The notes beneath the pieces are model-generated. The model did not search any database, was not told where the DNA came from, and saw nothing but the letters and a program-made list of their open reading frames with translations. A stretch of DNA of 64,000 nt from DATHXC01 sp035459965 (GTDB lineage: Bacteria; Pseudomonadota; Gammaproteobacteria; Burkholderiales; Methylophilaceae), in assembly GCA_035459965.1 (NCBI GenBank), contig DATHXC010000007.1, forward strand, positions 372,001-436,000. The letters run 5' to 3'. The position numbers were made by a program, and so were the translations under genes. Of this stretch, positions 44,343 to 53,907 are shown piece after piece. Position 1 is the first letter of the stretch, and every line of letters starts with the position of its first letter.

Positions 44343-45646
44343 TAAGCATTTCCCATCAAATCGTCAAATTTCACTTTTTTGTCTGTGACCTTGGCAAGAT
44401 TCAATACCCAGGTCACAACATTTTCTTCTGTCGCCAATGCTGCTGGCTCATCCAGACGCTTTACGTCTTCATAGTACCAGCGCACTACATCGGCAGGACG
44501 CTCAAAACTTTGTGCAAACTGATCTACCATCGCACGCACTTGCTCTGCATTGGCTTGCAATGCATTCTTGTTGACGATATCACCAAGAATCAATCGCAAA
44601 CTTGCACTACGCTTAGCCTGCTCTTCAAACATGCTCGGCTCCAGCGTGACATTAGTCACATCCACACCACGCTGCTGCAGATTCTGCTGAGTCATTTGCA
44701 TCAAACGATTAATCTCGACACCGACTAACGTTTTAGGCAATTCAACATTTGCAGTTTCTACCAACGCCTGAAAAACTTGTTCTTTAACCTTGGCGCGCAC
44801 TCGCTTCGCCACTTCCTGATTCAGGCTTTCCTTGATTTCGGCCTGCATCTTTTCCACATCGCCGTCTTCCACACCCAGGCTACGCGCGAAATCGGCATCA
44901 ACTTCAGGTAATACTGCCTGAGATACCGTATTTACGGTCACTTGATAAGAGACAGTTTTACCTGCCAATTGTTCAGGTTTGTGATCAGCCGGGTAAGTAA
45001 TTTCGAAAGTTTTTTCAACACCGGTTTTGCTACCAATGACATTGTCATCAAATTCCGCAACACGGCCACCTTCAGATAGCACCAGATCAACACCGTTTTC
45101 ATCGGTAGCTTCAACTTCCTGGCCATCAATAAAAGCTTTCAGGCTAAGGTTGACCTTGTCACCCTTTTTAGCAGCGCGTTTTACTGGCTCGTAAGTGGCA
45201 CGTTGTTTCACCAACACATCAATGGTTCTTTTAACATCAGCTTCTACGACATCTAGTACTGGACGCTCGATTTTGGCTTTGCTCAGGTCACCAACCACGA
45301 TCTCGGGGAAAATTTCAAAGGTCGCTACATATTCAAACTGGCCTTCAGCTTCGACGAAAGGCTTATGCTCAATGTTAGGGAAGCCGGCAACGCGCAGCTT
45401 GTTCTCTTCAACTGCATCAGAGAATGAACGCTCAACAGCGCCAGACAAGACTTCATCGCGTACTTGCGCGCCGTATTGTTGCTGTACCAGCTTTAATGGC
45501 ACCTTGCCTGGACGGAAGCCTGCAATCTTGGCAGTGCGTGATAAGCGGCTGATACGTTGGTTGATTTCTTCTTCGATTGGCTGCATCGGCACAGTAACTG
45601 TCATACGACGTTCTAGGTTGCTGATGGTTTCAACAGTAGCTGACAT
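44342..45646 (-). CDS. tig: Trigger factor
   Basis: Trigger factor is a ribosome-bound chaperone and prolyl isomerase. The 434-residue protein has the ribosome-binding signature in AKIAGFRPGKVPLKLVQQQYG, a FKBP-like domain (about 150-240, KGDKVNLSLKAFIDGQEV), and a long C-terminal helical domain. It lies 25 bases after tRNA-Leu on the same strand and heads the tig-clpP-clpX-lon run. Confidence 0.96.
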   Translation of the reverse strand: MSATVETISNLERRMTVTVPMQPIEEEINQRISRLSRTAKIAGFRPGKVPLKLVQQQYGAQVRDEVLSGAVERSFSDAVEENKLRVAGFPNIEHKPFVEAEGQFEYVATFEIFPEIVVGDLSKAKIERPVLDVVEADVKRTIDVLVKQRATYEPVKRAAKKGDKVNLSLKAFIDGQEVEATDENGVDLVLSEGGRVAEFDDNVIGSKTGVEKTFEITYPADHKPEQLAGKTVSYQVTVNTVSQAVLPEVDADFARSLGVEDGDVEKMQAEIKESLNQEVAKRVRAKVKEQVFQALVETANVELPKTLVGVEINRLMQMTQQNLQQRGVDVTNVTLEPSMFEEQAKRSASLRLILGDIVNKNALQANAEQVRAMVDQFAQSFERPADVVRWYYEDVKRLDEPAALATEENVVTWVLNLAKVTDKKVKFDDLMGNA

Positions 45647-45671
45647 GCTGTATTCCTTAAACTCAAGAAGT

Positions 45672-45756
45672 TGGTGCGAAAGGAGAGACTCGAACTCTCA
45701 CGCCTTGCGGCGCTGGAACCTAAATCCAGTGCGTCTACCAATTCCGCCACTTTCGC
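45672..45756 (-). tRNA. tRNA-Leu (anticodon UAG)
   Basis: On the minus strand the acceptor GCGAAAG pairs with CTTTCGC, followed by A and encoded CCA. The anticodon loop ATTTAGG carries TAG. A long variable arm is present. It lies directly upstream of tig, so both may share a transcript. Confidence 0.96.
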
Positions 45757-46096
45757 AGGTAGTAATAAAATCTGTTCAATGCAGGCATTCATGTAATGGA
45801 TATTTGTTACTCAACAAACCAAACTTACATTTAAGCCAGATTAAGAATTCTTATTTGATAATTGAATCTGATAAAGCACGCTATTGTATCGTACTCTCTC
45901 ACTCGCGAAAACTACTTGAGCACAAATCTCTTGTAGTTGATGCCTGTAGTTTATGTAAGCAAGTTGATTGCCATATGTCTGGTTGACACATGGCAGCGAC
46001 TAGTAGGAAGATGTACTTAATACATTTTGGCTGAATTGTAGTTAGTCGCCAAACCTAGATAGAGTTACAAACCAAAGAAAGCTATAGAAAGTCATT
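45757..46096. other. Intergenic region between divergent tRNA-Leu and the 82-residue gene
   Basis: About 340 bases without a convincing gene. It must hold the tRNA-Leu/tig promoter (minus) and the promoter of the plus-strand small gene; no strong -35/-10 pair stands out. An imperfect inverted repeat GCCATATGTC/GACACATGGC lies near 45970-45995. The short open frame crossing it opposite tig and tRNA-Leu is not credible. Confidence 0.5.
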
Positions 46097-46345
46097 ATGC
46101 AAAGCTCCATCAATCAAGAAGAAATTAATATGTTGCGCTCTGAAGTCGAATTATTGATGAAAGAGCGTTTCGCCTTACTCAAGGTAACAGGTTCCGCAGC
46201 CGGACTAATCGCGGAGTTGGATAGTCATGACCTGCCAAAAGGTGCAGTTGAAGCGGCTGAGCTTCTATCCGCCAGCATCAACTCATTAACCGAAGAAACG
46301 CTGCAAGATGCTTTAGGCGCAGTACACGCTGTTATCGTCCAGTAA
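46097..46345 (+). CDS. Small hypothetical protein, 82 residues
   Basis: I do not recognise a family. The protein is acidic and helix-rich: an amphipathic first helix (QEEINMLRSEVELLMKERFALL), a Gly/Ala turn (KVTGSAAGLIAELDS), and two further helices (GAVEAAELLSASINSL, TLQDALGAVHAVIV). This looks like a small folded helical bundle, possibly a dimer. Codon usage and composition look like coding sequence and match the neighbours. It stands alone, between the tRNA-Leu/tig unit and the efflux operon, with a hairpin after it. Confidence 0.65.
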   Translation: MQSSINQEEINMLRSEVELLMKERFALLKVTGSAAGLIAELDSHDLPKGAVEAAELLSASINSLTEETLQDALGAVHAVIVQ

Positions 46346-46373
46346 GCCCGTCACTAAATTAAGTCCTGTATAA

Positions 46374-46398
46374 AGAATCCAGCATCCAGCTGGATTCT
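46374..46398 (+). terminator. Hairpin after the 82-residue gene
   Basis: A perfect 10-bp stem AGAATCCAGC/GCTGGATTCT with a 5-base loop lies 28 bases after the stop. It is followed by AAAATC rather than a T run, so it is a weak or Rho-assisted terminator at best. Confidence 0.5.
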
Positions 46399-46478
46399 AA
46401 AATCCCCCCTCTCCTCATCCGCTTGAAAATTGCCTGTACTACAGCTCTGCATGTAATATCTGGCTGGGGTGGAGATGA

Positions 46479-47972
46479 ATGGCAAAATCAAATACAACAA
46501 TTAAAATAAACTTCAGGTGCTTTACTGTGCCTGGCTTTGGCGTCTTTGGCTTTGCTGACATTGGTTTATTTATGGCTTTGGTAACAGTACTGTCACTTGC
46601 TGGCTGCGGCTTCCAAATCTACCAGCCCAAACCTATCGAACCAGCACAAATAGCGGCGAGATATGTAGCACATAGTCCTGATAGCGAGGATTTTCGGCAA
46701 TACCTCATCACACTGGATTACCCAGAAAACAAGATTCCTGTCCAGCAATGGGGTCTGCGCGAACTCACCTATAGCGCCCTGTACTTTCACCCGCAACTTG
46801 ATGTAGCACGTGCGCAATGGCGTGCTGCCAGGTCTGGCGAGATCACGGCCGCGCAACGGCCTATTCCAGGCATTTCAACCAATGTAGAAAATCATAGCCA
46901 GAATGATGGCGGAGTTTCTCCATGGACTTATGGCCTGAGTATCGATGTGCCACTGGAAACCGGCGGCAAGCGCCAGGCAAGGATAGACAGGGCAACAAGC
47001 TTATCTGAAGCGGCACGTATCGATATTGCGCAGACTGCATGGCAAGTTCGTAGCCGCCTGGCTTACAGCTTGATTGATTACACGTACAGCACACAGCAAG
47101 TGCTTATCTTGCAGGCAGAGCTTGATTTACGCACAGCGATAGTTGGTATGCTGGAGAAACGCCTGGAAGCCGGGATGTCATCCAGCATAGAAACCAGTAA
47201 TGCACGCCTGCAATTACAAAAGACGCAACAGGCACTGGAAGCTGAAAAAGGCCGTCTGCCTGAGTTACGCGCAGCCTTGGCAAACAATGCCGGCCTGTCT
47301 CAACAAAGCTTTGATAAGCTGATGCTGGCTTCATCAAACTGGCAAGACGCTTCAGCTACCCCTGCGCTTCCCTCCACGCTATTAAACGATGAGTTTCAGC
47401 AAGCAACACTACTTAACCGCCTGGATATTCGTGCAGCGCTGGCTCGCTATGCCGCTGCAGAAGCCAAGCTGCGACTGGAAATTGCCAAGCAGTATCCCGA
47501 CGTCGTACTTTCACCAGGCTATAGCTATGATCAAGGCGATAAAATATGGTCGCTTGGCATATCAGCCCTTATGACGCTCATCACCAAGAATCGTGGCCTG
47601 ATAGCCGAAGCTAATGCCTTACGCGATGTAGAAGCGGCCCAGTTTGAAGCCTTGCAGGCCTCAGTCATTGGCAGCTTATCTCAAGCCAGAGCCCGTTATT
47701 TTTCCGCCATGAATGAACTAGTCAAGGCACGCCAATTTCAACAAGCGCAGCAGGCTCGTATCCAGCAGACACAAAAGCAGTTTGATGCAGGTTTTGCCGA
47801 CCGGCTGGAGCTTACTACCACGCGGCTGGAAAACCTGCTGGCTGAGCAGAACATATTGAATGTGGCTTACAAAGCGAAGCGTGCCACGGCTAATCTTGAA
47901 GATATAATGCAGCAGCCTGTCGAAGACGCACTATCAATGCCGGCCCAGCTTGATAAAGCAGTCAGTCCTTAA
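46479..47972 (+). CDS. TolC-family outer-membrane efflux protein
   Basis: The outer-membrane channel of a tripartite efflux pump, 497 residues. The N-terminus has a hydrophobic stretch ending SLAGCGFQ, so it may be a lipoprotein like CusC, although the leader is long. Two OEP-type repeats are visible: QLDVARAQWRAARSGEITAAQRPIPG with LILQAELDLRTAIVGMLEKRLEAG, and LRLEIAKQYPDVVLSPGYSYDQ with IQQTQKQFDAGFADRLELTTTRL. It is the first gene of an outer-membrane/adaptor/RND set on one strand. Confidence 0.88.
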   Translation: MAKSNTTIKINFRCFTVPGFGVFGFADIGLFMALVTVLSLAGCGFQIYQPKPIEPAQIAARYVAHSPDSEDFRQYLITLDYPENKIPVQQWGLRELTYSALYFHPQLDVARAQWRAARSGEITAAQRPIPGISTNVENHSQNDGGVSPWTYGLSIDVPLETGGKRQARIDRATSLSEAARIDIAQTAWQVRSRLAYSLIDYTYSTQQVLILQAELDLRTAIVGMLEKRLEAGMSSSIETSNARLQLQKTQQALEAEKGRLPELRAALANNAGLSQQSFDKLMLASSNWQDASATPALPSTLLNDEFQQATLLNRLDIRAALARYAAAEAKLRLEIAKQYPDVVLSPGYSYDQGDKIWSLGISALMTLITKNRGLIAEANALRDVEAAQFEALQASVIGSLSQARARYFSAMNELVKARQFQQAQQARIQQTQKQFDAGFADRLELTTTRLENLLAEQNILNVAYKAKRATANLEDIMQQPVEDALSMPAQLDKAVSP

Positions 47973-48025
47973 AAAAATATTGGGGATTAATCCTTGCGAG
48001 TTAACACTTTGCCGAGAAACCAGCC

Positions 48026-49102
48026 ATGAATCGTAAAGTCGCCATCATTATTGGCCTGCAAGCCTTCCTGCTCATTGTCCTGTTCTGGGTACTGATATTT
48101 TATGGCCGTGATGAATACGAGGCGTATACCCGTGATCAGCCAGATGAAATCGAAACGCCTAACCTTGTCAGCGTAGAACAGGGCGCCACTGTCATCACCC
48201 TCAGCCCGGAAGCGCAGGCGCAGAGCGACATCAAAACTGTTGCGCTAAGCTCAAGCAAACATCAGGATACGCTCAGCGCGTTTGGCAGCATCATGAGCAT
48301 CGATGCATTGATTGATCTGCGCACGCGCTACCTGACAGCGAAGGCAGACGCCAATGTAGCACGCGCCTCGCTCACCAATAGCCAGCAAGATTACCAACGG
48401 GTACTAAAGCTTAACCAGGATGACCATAATGTGTCCGATCGTGTAGTGATTGCCGCCCAGGCTTTGTACCGATCAGACCAAGCCAAGGTGCAGGCGGCCG
48501 AAATACAAGCCAGCAATCTGCGTGACAATATGCGCCAAACCTGGGGAGAAGCCCTTTCCATTCAGGCAACCCAGCAACCGGCCAGTGCTTCATTGCAAAA
48601 ACTGCTGGAGTACAAAGAGGTGCTGCTACAGGTGACACTTCCCTTTGATGCAACTACCCCCAATGTCGGAGACAGCGTCAGCATCTTACCGACGGGGAGC
48701 CAGGGCAAAGCCATCACGGCGAGCTTTGTTTCAGCCTCGCCCCAAACGGATAGCACCATGCAAGGCAAAACCTACTATTACCGTGCCCCTGCAGATAGTT
48801 TACGTGCAGGTATGCGCGTCACAGTGCGCATGAATACAGTTAAAAGCAGTGATTCAGCAAAAGCTGCTGGCGTATTGGTGCCATCAAGCGCGGTTGTCTG
48901 GTACAGCGGCAAAGCCTGGGTATATAAAAAACAAGCCGCTGATAAATTTATCAGGCTACCTATCAGCACAGAGACCGAAGCTACTGGCGGCTGGTTTAAT
49001 GTTGGCTATTTCAAACCCGGTGATGAGGTGGTCATCAGTGGGGCGCAACTTCTGCTTTCAGAAGAATTCAAGTATCAGATTAAGAATGAGAATGAGGATT
49101 AG
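48026..49102 (+). CDS. RND efflux periplasmic adaptor (membrane-fusion protein)
   Basis: An adaptor protein of 358 residues, short for the HlyD/CusB family. An N-terminal membrane anchor (IIIGLQAFLLIVLFWVLIFY) replaces a cleavable signal. A helical hairpin (about 95-190) is followed by beta-barrel regions (LQVTLPFDATTPNVGDSVSILPTG, LRAGMRVTVRMN, VLVPSSAVVWYSGKAWVY). No His-rich metal-binding tail is seen. It is positioned between the TolC-like gene and the RND pump gene (6-base gap), so one operon. Confidence 0.87.
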   Translation: MNRKVAIIIGLQAFLLIVLFWVLIFYGRDEYEAYTRDQPDEIETPNLVSVEQGATVITLSPEAQAQSDIKTVALSSSKHQDTLSAFGSIMSIDALIDLRTRYLTAKADANVARASLTNSQQDYQRVLKLNQDDHNVSDRVVIAAQALYRSDQAKVQAAEIQASNLRDNMRQTWGEALSIQATQQPASASLQKLLEYKEVLLQVTLPFDATTPNVGDSVSILPTGSQGKAITASFVSASPQTDSTMQGKTYYYRAPADSLRAGMRVTVRMNTVKSSDSAKAAGVLVPSSAVVWYSGKAWVYKKQAADKFIRLPISTETEATGGWFNVGYFKPGDEVVISGAQLLLSEEFKYQIKNENED

Positions 49103-49108
49103 CCAGCG

Positions 49109-52100
49109 ATGATGTCGGCGATTGTCCGTTTCTCCATTCGCTTTAGCGGCGTCATCATAGGCTTGGCAAGCCTTGTGGTGCTGTATGGCGTTTATAGCCT
49201 GACGCGCAGCAACCTGGATGTTTTTCCCGAGTTCTCCCCTACCCAGCTAGTGATACAGACCGAATCCCCCGGTTTATCGGCCGAACTGGTTGAGTCACTG
49301 GTGACGCAACGCATAGAAAATAGCATCGCCGGTACTGTGGGGATTGATACCATGCGCTCACAGTCCATACCCGGCCTGTCGGTAGTCACGGTGATATTCA
49401 AGGAAGGCACGGATGTTTACCGCAACCGTCAGGTGGTGGCAGAGCGTTTGACTACCCTTGCCAATCAGTTACCTGCAGGCATCACGCCCAACATCACACC
49501 GCTTACCTCCTCTGCAAGTACGGTGATGGGCATCGGCCTGACTTCGGAAAGCCGCTCCTTAATGGAGTTGCGTACCATCGTCGACTGGACCATACGACCG
49601 CACCTGCTGGCGGTGCCAGGCGTCGCCGATGTCAACGTATTTGGCGGGGAAGTACGGCAATTCCAGATCCAGGTCAGCCCTGACAAGCTGATACGTTATA
49701 ACGTATCACTACAACAGGTGATGGAAGCCGCCAGCAAAGCCACTGGCGTGCGTGGCGCAGGCTTCATCGAGAACAATAACCAGCGCATCATCATCAATAC
49801 CGAAGGCCAGTCGCTCACGCCACAGCATCTGGCACAAACTACGCTGCTGCATCGCAACGGCCAAACTGTCAGGCTTGGCGATATCGGTGCTGTTGTAGAA
49901 GGCGCGGCGCCTTCTATCAGCGCCTCTGCCATTAATGGCAAATCCGGCGTCTATCTTTCAATTCAAGGCCAGCTGGGAGCCAATACAGACGGGGTTACCA
50001 GGGCGATTGAAAAAGCATTGCAAGAGCTTAAACCAACGCTGACAACAGAAAAAGTCACGTTGCACGAGGGCTTGTTCCGCCCTGCCAACTTCATCGAAAC
50101 CGCTATTGATGGCGTGCAAAAAGATATCCTGATCGGTTCCATCCTGGTCATCACCGTGCTGTTCCTGTTCCTGTTTAACGCCCGTACTGCCTTTATTTCA
50201 GCCACTGCCATTCCGCTTTCGCTATTGACTGCCATCGTGGTACTCAGCTACTTCAATATTGGCCTTAACATCATGGTATTAGGTGGGCTGGCGATTGCGC
50301 TGGGCGAGGTGGTCGATGATGCGATTATCGATACCGAAAACATCTTCCGCCGCTTGCGTGAAAACCGTTTGCTAGCTGTGCCTAGGGCCGTCTACAAAGT
50401 CGTATTCGATGCTTCCATGGAAGTACGTAGTTCGGTGGTTTACGCGACCATGATCGTGGTGCTGGTATTCATGCCACTACTTACCCTAAGTGGCGTAGCA
50501 GGCAAACTGTTTGCGCCATTGGGCTTTGCCTATATCGCCGCCATTCTGGCCTCGCTGGTAGTGGCGCTGACACTGACACCAGCCTTGTGTTACCTGCTAC
50601 TGGGTAATGCCAAACTGGATAGCGAAGACTCGCCGATGATACGCATCATCAAAAAGCATTACGTTAAATGGCTGCATAGTATCGAACAACACTACAAAGC
50701 CGTGATCGTGGTTGCCATCGTGCTTATTGCACTGGGATTGGGCACCTTGCCTTTGTTTAAAAGCCAGTTCATCCCCGCCCTGCATGAAGGCCACTACATC
50801 ATGCATATGACCCTGGTACCGGGCAGCTCGGAGCAGGAGTCACTGCGTATAGGCAAAAAAGTGGCAGAGGCAGTCAGCCAGGTCAAAGGCGTACGCTCCA
50901 TCGCGCAGTGGGTTGGCCGCGCGCCGAATGGCGCCGATACTTTCGGCACGCATTATAGTGAATTCGAAATCGAAGTCGGTACCGTCTCCGGCGAAGAGCA
51001 GTCACGTATCCTTCAGGAAATCCGCGAAAGACTCTCCGGTGTGGATGATGAAGATATTGATGATGATGCAGATGGCCCCAAGCCAGCTGGTTTTGTCGGC
51101 GTCAATTTTGCCATCAACACCTTCCTCACCGAGCGGATCGAGGAAACCATCTCTGGCTATGCCGCATCGCAGGTCATCAATATCTACGGGCGTGATCTGG
51201 ATGCGCTAGACCGTGATGCACAAGCGATTGCAGGCATACTGGCCAGTATCCACGGCGCATCAGATGTGCTGGTGCAGTCACCGCCGGGCACACCACAACT
51301 GGTGATACGCCTGCGCGCAGACAAGCTGCTGCAATGGGGCTTGCAACCGACTGACGTGCTGGATAACATCCGTGCCGCCTACGAAAGCCTGCCTGTGGCA
51401 CAAGTGTATCAAGGCAGCCGTGTAGTGGGCGTCAGCGTCGTGCTGGATAACGCCTCGCGTAACAACTTGCAGCAGGTAGGCAAACTGCCGCTGATTAATA
51501 ACGAAGGCAAACTGGTACGCTTAAGCGACGTTGCCGATATCACCCAGGAAAATGGCCGCTCCAAGATTTTGCACTCCGGCGCAAAGCGTATACAGACCGT
51601 CACGGCCAATGTGGTGGGCCGCGATATTTCCAGCTTTACCAACGAGCTTAAAGAACGCATTAAGAAAGAAGTGCATCTTGCACCCGGCAACTACCTGGCC
51701 TTTAGCGGCGAGGCGGAAGCCCAGGCAAAGTCACGTGAAGATTTGATTGTGCATTCTTTATTGGCTATCGTCGGCATATTCCTCATGCTGTATGTTGCTT
51801 TCGGGCGCCTGCGCAACCTGCTGCTGACCTTTGCCAACCTGCCCTTTGCACTCATTGGTGGCGTGCTGGCAGTCATGCTCACAGGCGGCTGGATCTCGCT
51901 AGGTTCGCTGGTTGGATTCGTTACCTTGTTTGGTATTACCCTGCGTAACTCGATCATGCTGGTTTCGCACTACCAGCATTTGATTGACGAAGAGAACATG
52001 GCATGGGGCTTGGAAACTGCTATCCGCGGGGCTTCAGAACGCCTGCCTTCTATCCTAATGACTGCGCTGGTCACTGCACTGGGGCTCTTACCGCTTGCCG

Positions 52101-52249
52101 CTGGTAGCGGCCAGCCAGGCCGCGAGATTGAAGGCCCGATGGCAACGATTATTGTAGGTGGCTTAGTGACTTCGACCATACTCAACTTGCTGATATTGCC
52201 TACTATCATGCTGCACTTTGGAAGGTTTGAGAAAAAAGCTTTCAACTAA
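49109..52249 (+). CDS. RND efflux pump, CusA/CzcA-like
   Basis: A 1046-residue inner-membrane pump with the usual 12-helix, two-large-loop layout. It begins VRFSIRFSGVIIGLASLVVLYGVY and has NLDVFPEFSPTQLVIQTESPGLSAELVE, typical of the heavy-metal (HME) branch. Helix 4 reads GGLAIALGEVVDDAIIDTENIFRR; the acidic residues there are the proton-relay position. An acidic run (DDEDIDDDADG) lies in the second periplasmic loop near residue 650. The substrate (metal or organic) cannot be decided. Confidence 0.92.
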   Translation: MMSAIVRFSIRFSGVIIGLASLVVLYGVYSLTRSNLDVFPEFSPTQLVIQTESPGLSAELVESLVTQRIENSIAGTVGIDTMRSQSIPGLSVVTVIFKEGTDVYRNRQVVAERLTTLANQLPAGITPNITPLTSSASTVMGIGLTSESRSLMELRTIVDWTIRPHLLAVPGVADVNVFGGEVRQFQIQVSPDKLIRYNVSLQQVMEAASKATGVRGAGFIENNNQRIIINTEGQSLTPQHLAQTTLLHRNGQTVRLGDIGAVVEGAAPSISASAINGKSGVYLSIQGQLGANTDGVTRAIEKALQELKPTLTTEKVTLHEGLFRPANFIETAIDGVQKDILIGSILVITVLFLFLFNARTAFISATAIPLSLLTAIVVLSYFNIGLNIMVLGGLAIALGEVVDDAIIDTENIFRRLRENRLLAVPRAVYKVVFDASMEVRSSVVYATMIVVLVFMPLLTLSGVAGKLFAPLGFAYIAAILASLVVALTLTPALCYLLLGNAKLDSEDSPMIRIIKKHYVKWLHSIEQHYKAVIVVAIVLIALGLGTLPLFKSQFIPALHEGHYIMHMTLVPGSSEQESLRIGKKVAEAVSQVKGVRSIAQWVGRAPNGADTFGTHYSEFEIEVGTVSGEEQSRILQEIRERLSGVDDEDIDDDADGPKPAGFVGVNFAINTFLTERIEETISGYAASQVINIYGRDLDALDRDAQAIAGILASIHGASDVLVQSPPGTPQLVIRLRADKLLQWGLQPTDVLDNIRAAYESLPVAQVYQGSRVVGVSVVLDNASRNNLQQVGKLPLINNEGKLVRLSDVADITQENGRSKILHSGAKRIQTVTANVVGRDISSFTNELKERIKKEVHLAPGNYLAFSGEAEAQAKSREDLIVHSLLAIVGIFLMLYVAFGRLRNLLLTFANLPFALIGGVLAVMLTGGWISLGSLVGFVTLFGITLRNSIMLVSHYQHLIDEENMAWGLETAIRGASERLPSILMTALVTALGLLPLAAGSGQPGREIEGPMATIIVGGLVTSTILNLLILPTIMLHFGRFEKKAFN

Positions 52250-52312
52250 GATAACATCCCATACAACTCAACTATTTCTTACAACTAGACCCGCAAGCAA
52301 TCAAATATCCCC

Positions 52313-53803
52313 ATGGAATTTCTCCCAAAAGCTAATCAATACAGGCACCGATTGATGTTGGTGATTATTGGCCTATTTTTTACGCTGGATATTTTCCTGC
52401 TGATCAACACCTTCATCATCTCAGACCAAGTCAAGCAGGATGCCATTACTATCAACCTCTCTGGCCGACAGCGCATGCTAAGCCAGCGCATGATGAAATG
52501 CCTATTGATGCTGGACCGATTCAAGGATGAGCAGCAAAGGATCAACAATCTCAATGAGCTGCGCCTGACTTTCAACCAGTTCGACAGCACACTTAGTGCA
52601 TTCAGGCTAGGCGGTACCGTCGAAAATGCAGATGGCAAAATGACGCGCCTTACTGCATTGAGTGGGCGGGATACCATGCAACTGGCTGAAGATGGTGAAA
52701 GCCAATGGCAGCCTTATAGAATTGCAGTTACCTCATTACTTGCTGCTGAAGCTGATGTTAATCCAGCCCACTTCGACACCTTGCTCAAACAGGCAGTTAG
52801 CATAGGCATTGAGCGCAACCAGTCGATACTGAAGCTTATGAATAAGCTGACGGTGGCCTTGGAAGAAAATGCTGTCCGCAAGACTAACCAGCTACATTTA
52901 ATTCAAAGCCTGATGATGGGCTTAGCGATTACCAGCTTCTGCATCATGCTGCTACTCATGCGACGTGAACTCAGCCATATCAATAAAAGCAAGAATGCCC
53001 TCAACCAGGTCATCCACAAGATCAATGCAGGACTGCTTATTTATGATGAGCGCGGTATTGTGGTTGCAGCCAATAAAACTGCAGGTACTATTTTTGGATT
53101 CAAAGTATTCAATGAGCTTATTGGCAAAGCCCATCACCATTTAGTGTTCAAGCGTGGCAATCAGCTGCTGGGACGTCACCAAGACGGCTCAGTATTCCCC
53201 GTATCCTCGCACTGCAGCGAACTTTCTGCAGATGATAAGGACATGACATTAGAAACCGTCGCTGATATATCACTGCAACAATCGGTTGAAGAGTCGCTCA
53301 GCAAACTTGCCTATTACGATGCGCTGACTGGGCTACCCAACCGCCTGCTGTTCGATGACCGCTTACTACAAGGCATACTTTCTGCCAATCGCCAGGGCAG
53401 CAAGCTGGCTCTATTGTTTGTCGATCTCAATGAATTCAAGCCAGTGAATGACACCTACGGTCATCACGTTGGGGATATGTTACTCAAGGAAATCGCCAAT
53501 CGCTTGCATCAACAATTGCGTGAAGAAGACACCATTTCTCGGCTAGGTGGGGACGAGTTTGTCGTGCTACTCACCTCGATCACCTCCAAAGAAGACTGTG
53601 AAATGATTATTCACAAGCTATTACAGGCATTACGCGCACCATTCGAGGTAGACACCGTATTGCTCTACCCCGATGCCAGCATAGGCGCCTGCATCTACCC
53701 GGATGACGGCGAGCAGGATTTAATGGTTAAAGCCGATCAAGCCATGTATATAGCCAAGCGCGATAAAGATAAACATTACGCTTTCTATTCTCAGGCTGAT
53801 TAA
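52313..53803 (+). CDS. Membrane diguanylate cyclase with PilJ-type sensor and PAS domain
   Basis: A 496-residue signalling protein that makes c-di-GMP. A first membrane helix (about 14-37) is followed by a periplasmic PilJ-N/NIT-like sensor with NLSGRQRMLSQRMMKC. A second helix follows (about 200-220, LMMGLAITSFCIMLLLM), then a PAS domain (about 230-325: INAGLLIYDERGIVVAANKTAGTIFG). The GGDEF domain (about 330-490) has the intact signature RLGGDEFVVLL and an LYYD-like AYYDALTGLPNRLLFDDRL start. No RxxD inhibition site was noted. Confidence 0.92.
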   Translation: MEFLPKANQYRHRLMLVIIGLFFTLDIFLLINTFIISDQVKQDAITINLSGRQRMLSQRMMKCLLMLDRFKDEQQRINNLNELRLTFNQFDSTLSAFRLGGTVENADGKMTRLTALSGRDTMQLAEDGESQWQPYRIAVTSLLAAEADVNPAHFDTLLKQAVSIGIERNQSILKLMNKLTVALEENAVRKTNQLHLIQSLMMGLAITSFCIMLLLMRRELSHINKSKNALNQVIHKINAGLLIYDERGIVVAANKTAGTIFGFKVFNELIGKAHHHLVFKRGNQLLGRHQDGSVFPVSSHCSELSADDKDMTLETVADISLQQSVEESLSKLAYYDALTGLPNRLLFDDRLLQGILSANRQGSKLALLFVDLNEFKPVNDTYGHHVGDMLLKEIANRLHQQLREEDTISRLGGDEFVVLLTSITSKEDCEMIIHKLLQALRAPFEVDTVLLYPDASIGACIYPDDGEQDLMVKADQAMYIAKRDKDKHYAFYSQAD

Positions 53804-53884
53804 TATTGCCTGTCAAAGCATCACCTAATCAACCGTGTACGACGGAATTGCGAAGCAGTTTTCCGATGAAATACAGCAATATAC

Positions 53885-53907
53885 GGCGCACCGTAAGCAG
53901 GTGCGCC
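53885..53907. repeat. REP-like inverted repeat
   Basis: A perfect 8-bp inverted repeat GGCGCACC/GGTGCGCC with a 7-base spacer is followed by CTACG. It sits in a stretch from about 53832 that reads like dispersed extragenic repeats seen in many proteobacteria (GTAGGG-TGCGC type, read on the minus strand). Only one copy is in the window, so repetition is not shown here. Confidence 0.45.

Noticed and set aside
45195..45986. Plus-strand open frame of about 260 codons opposite tig and tRNA-Leu
   Set aside because: It covers the antisense of tig and of tRNA-Leu, with a tRNA-derived peptide in the middle.
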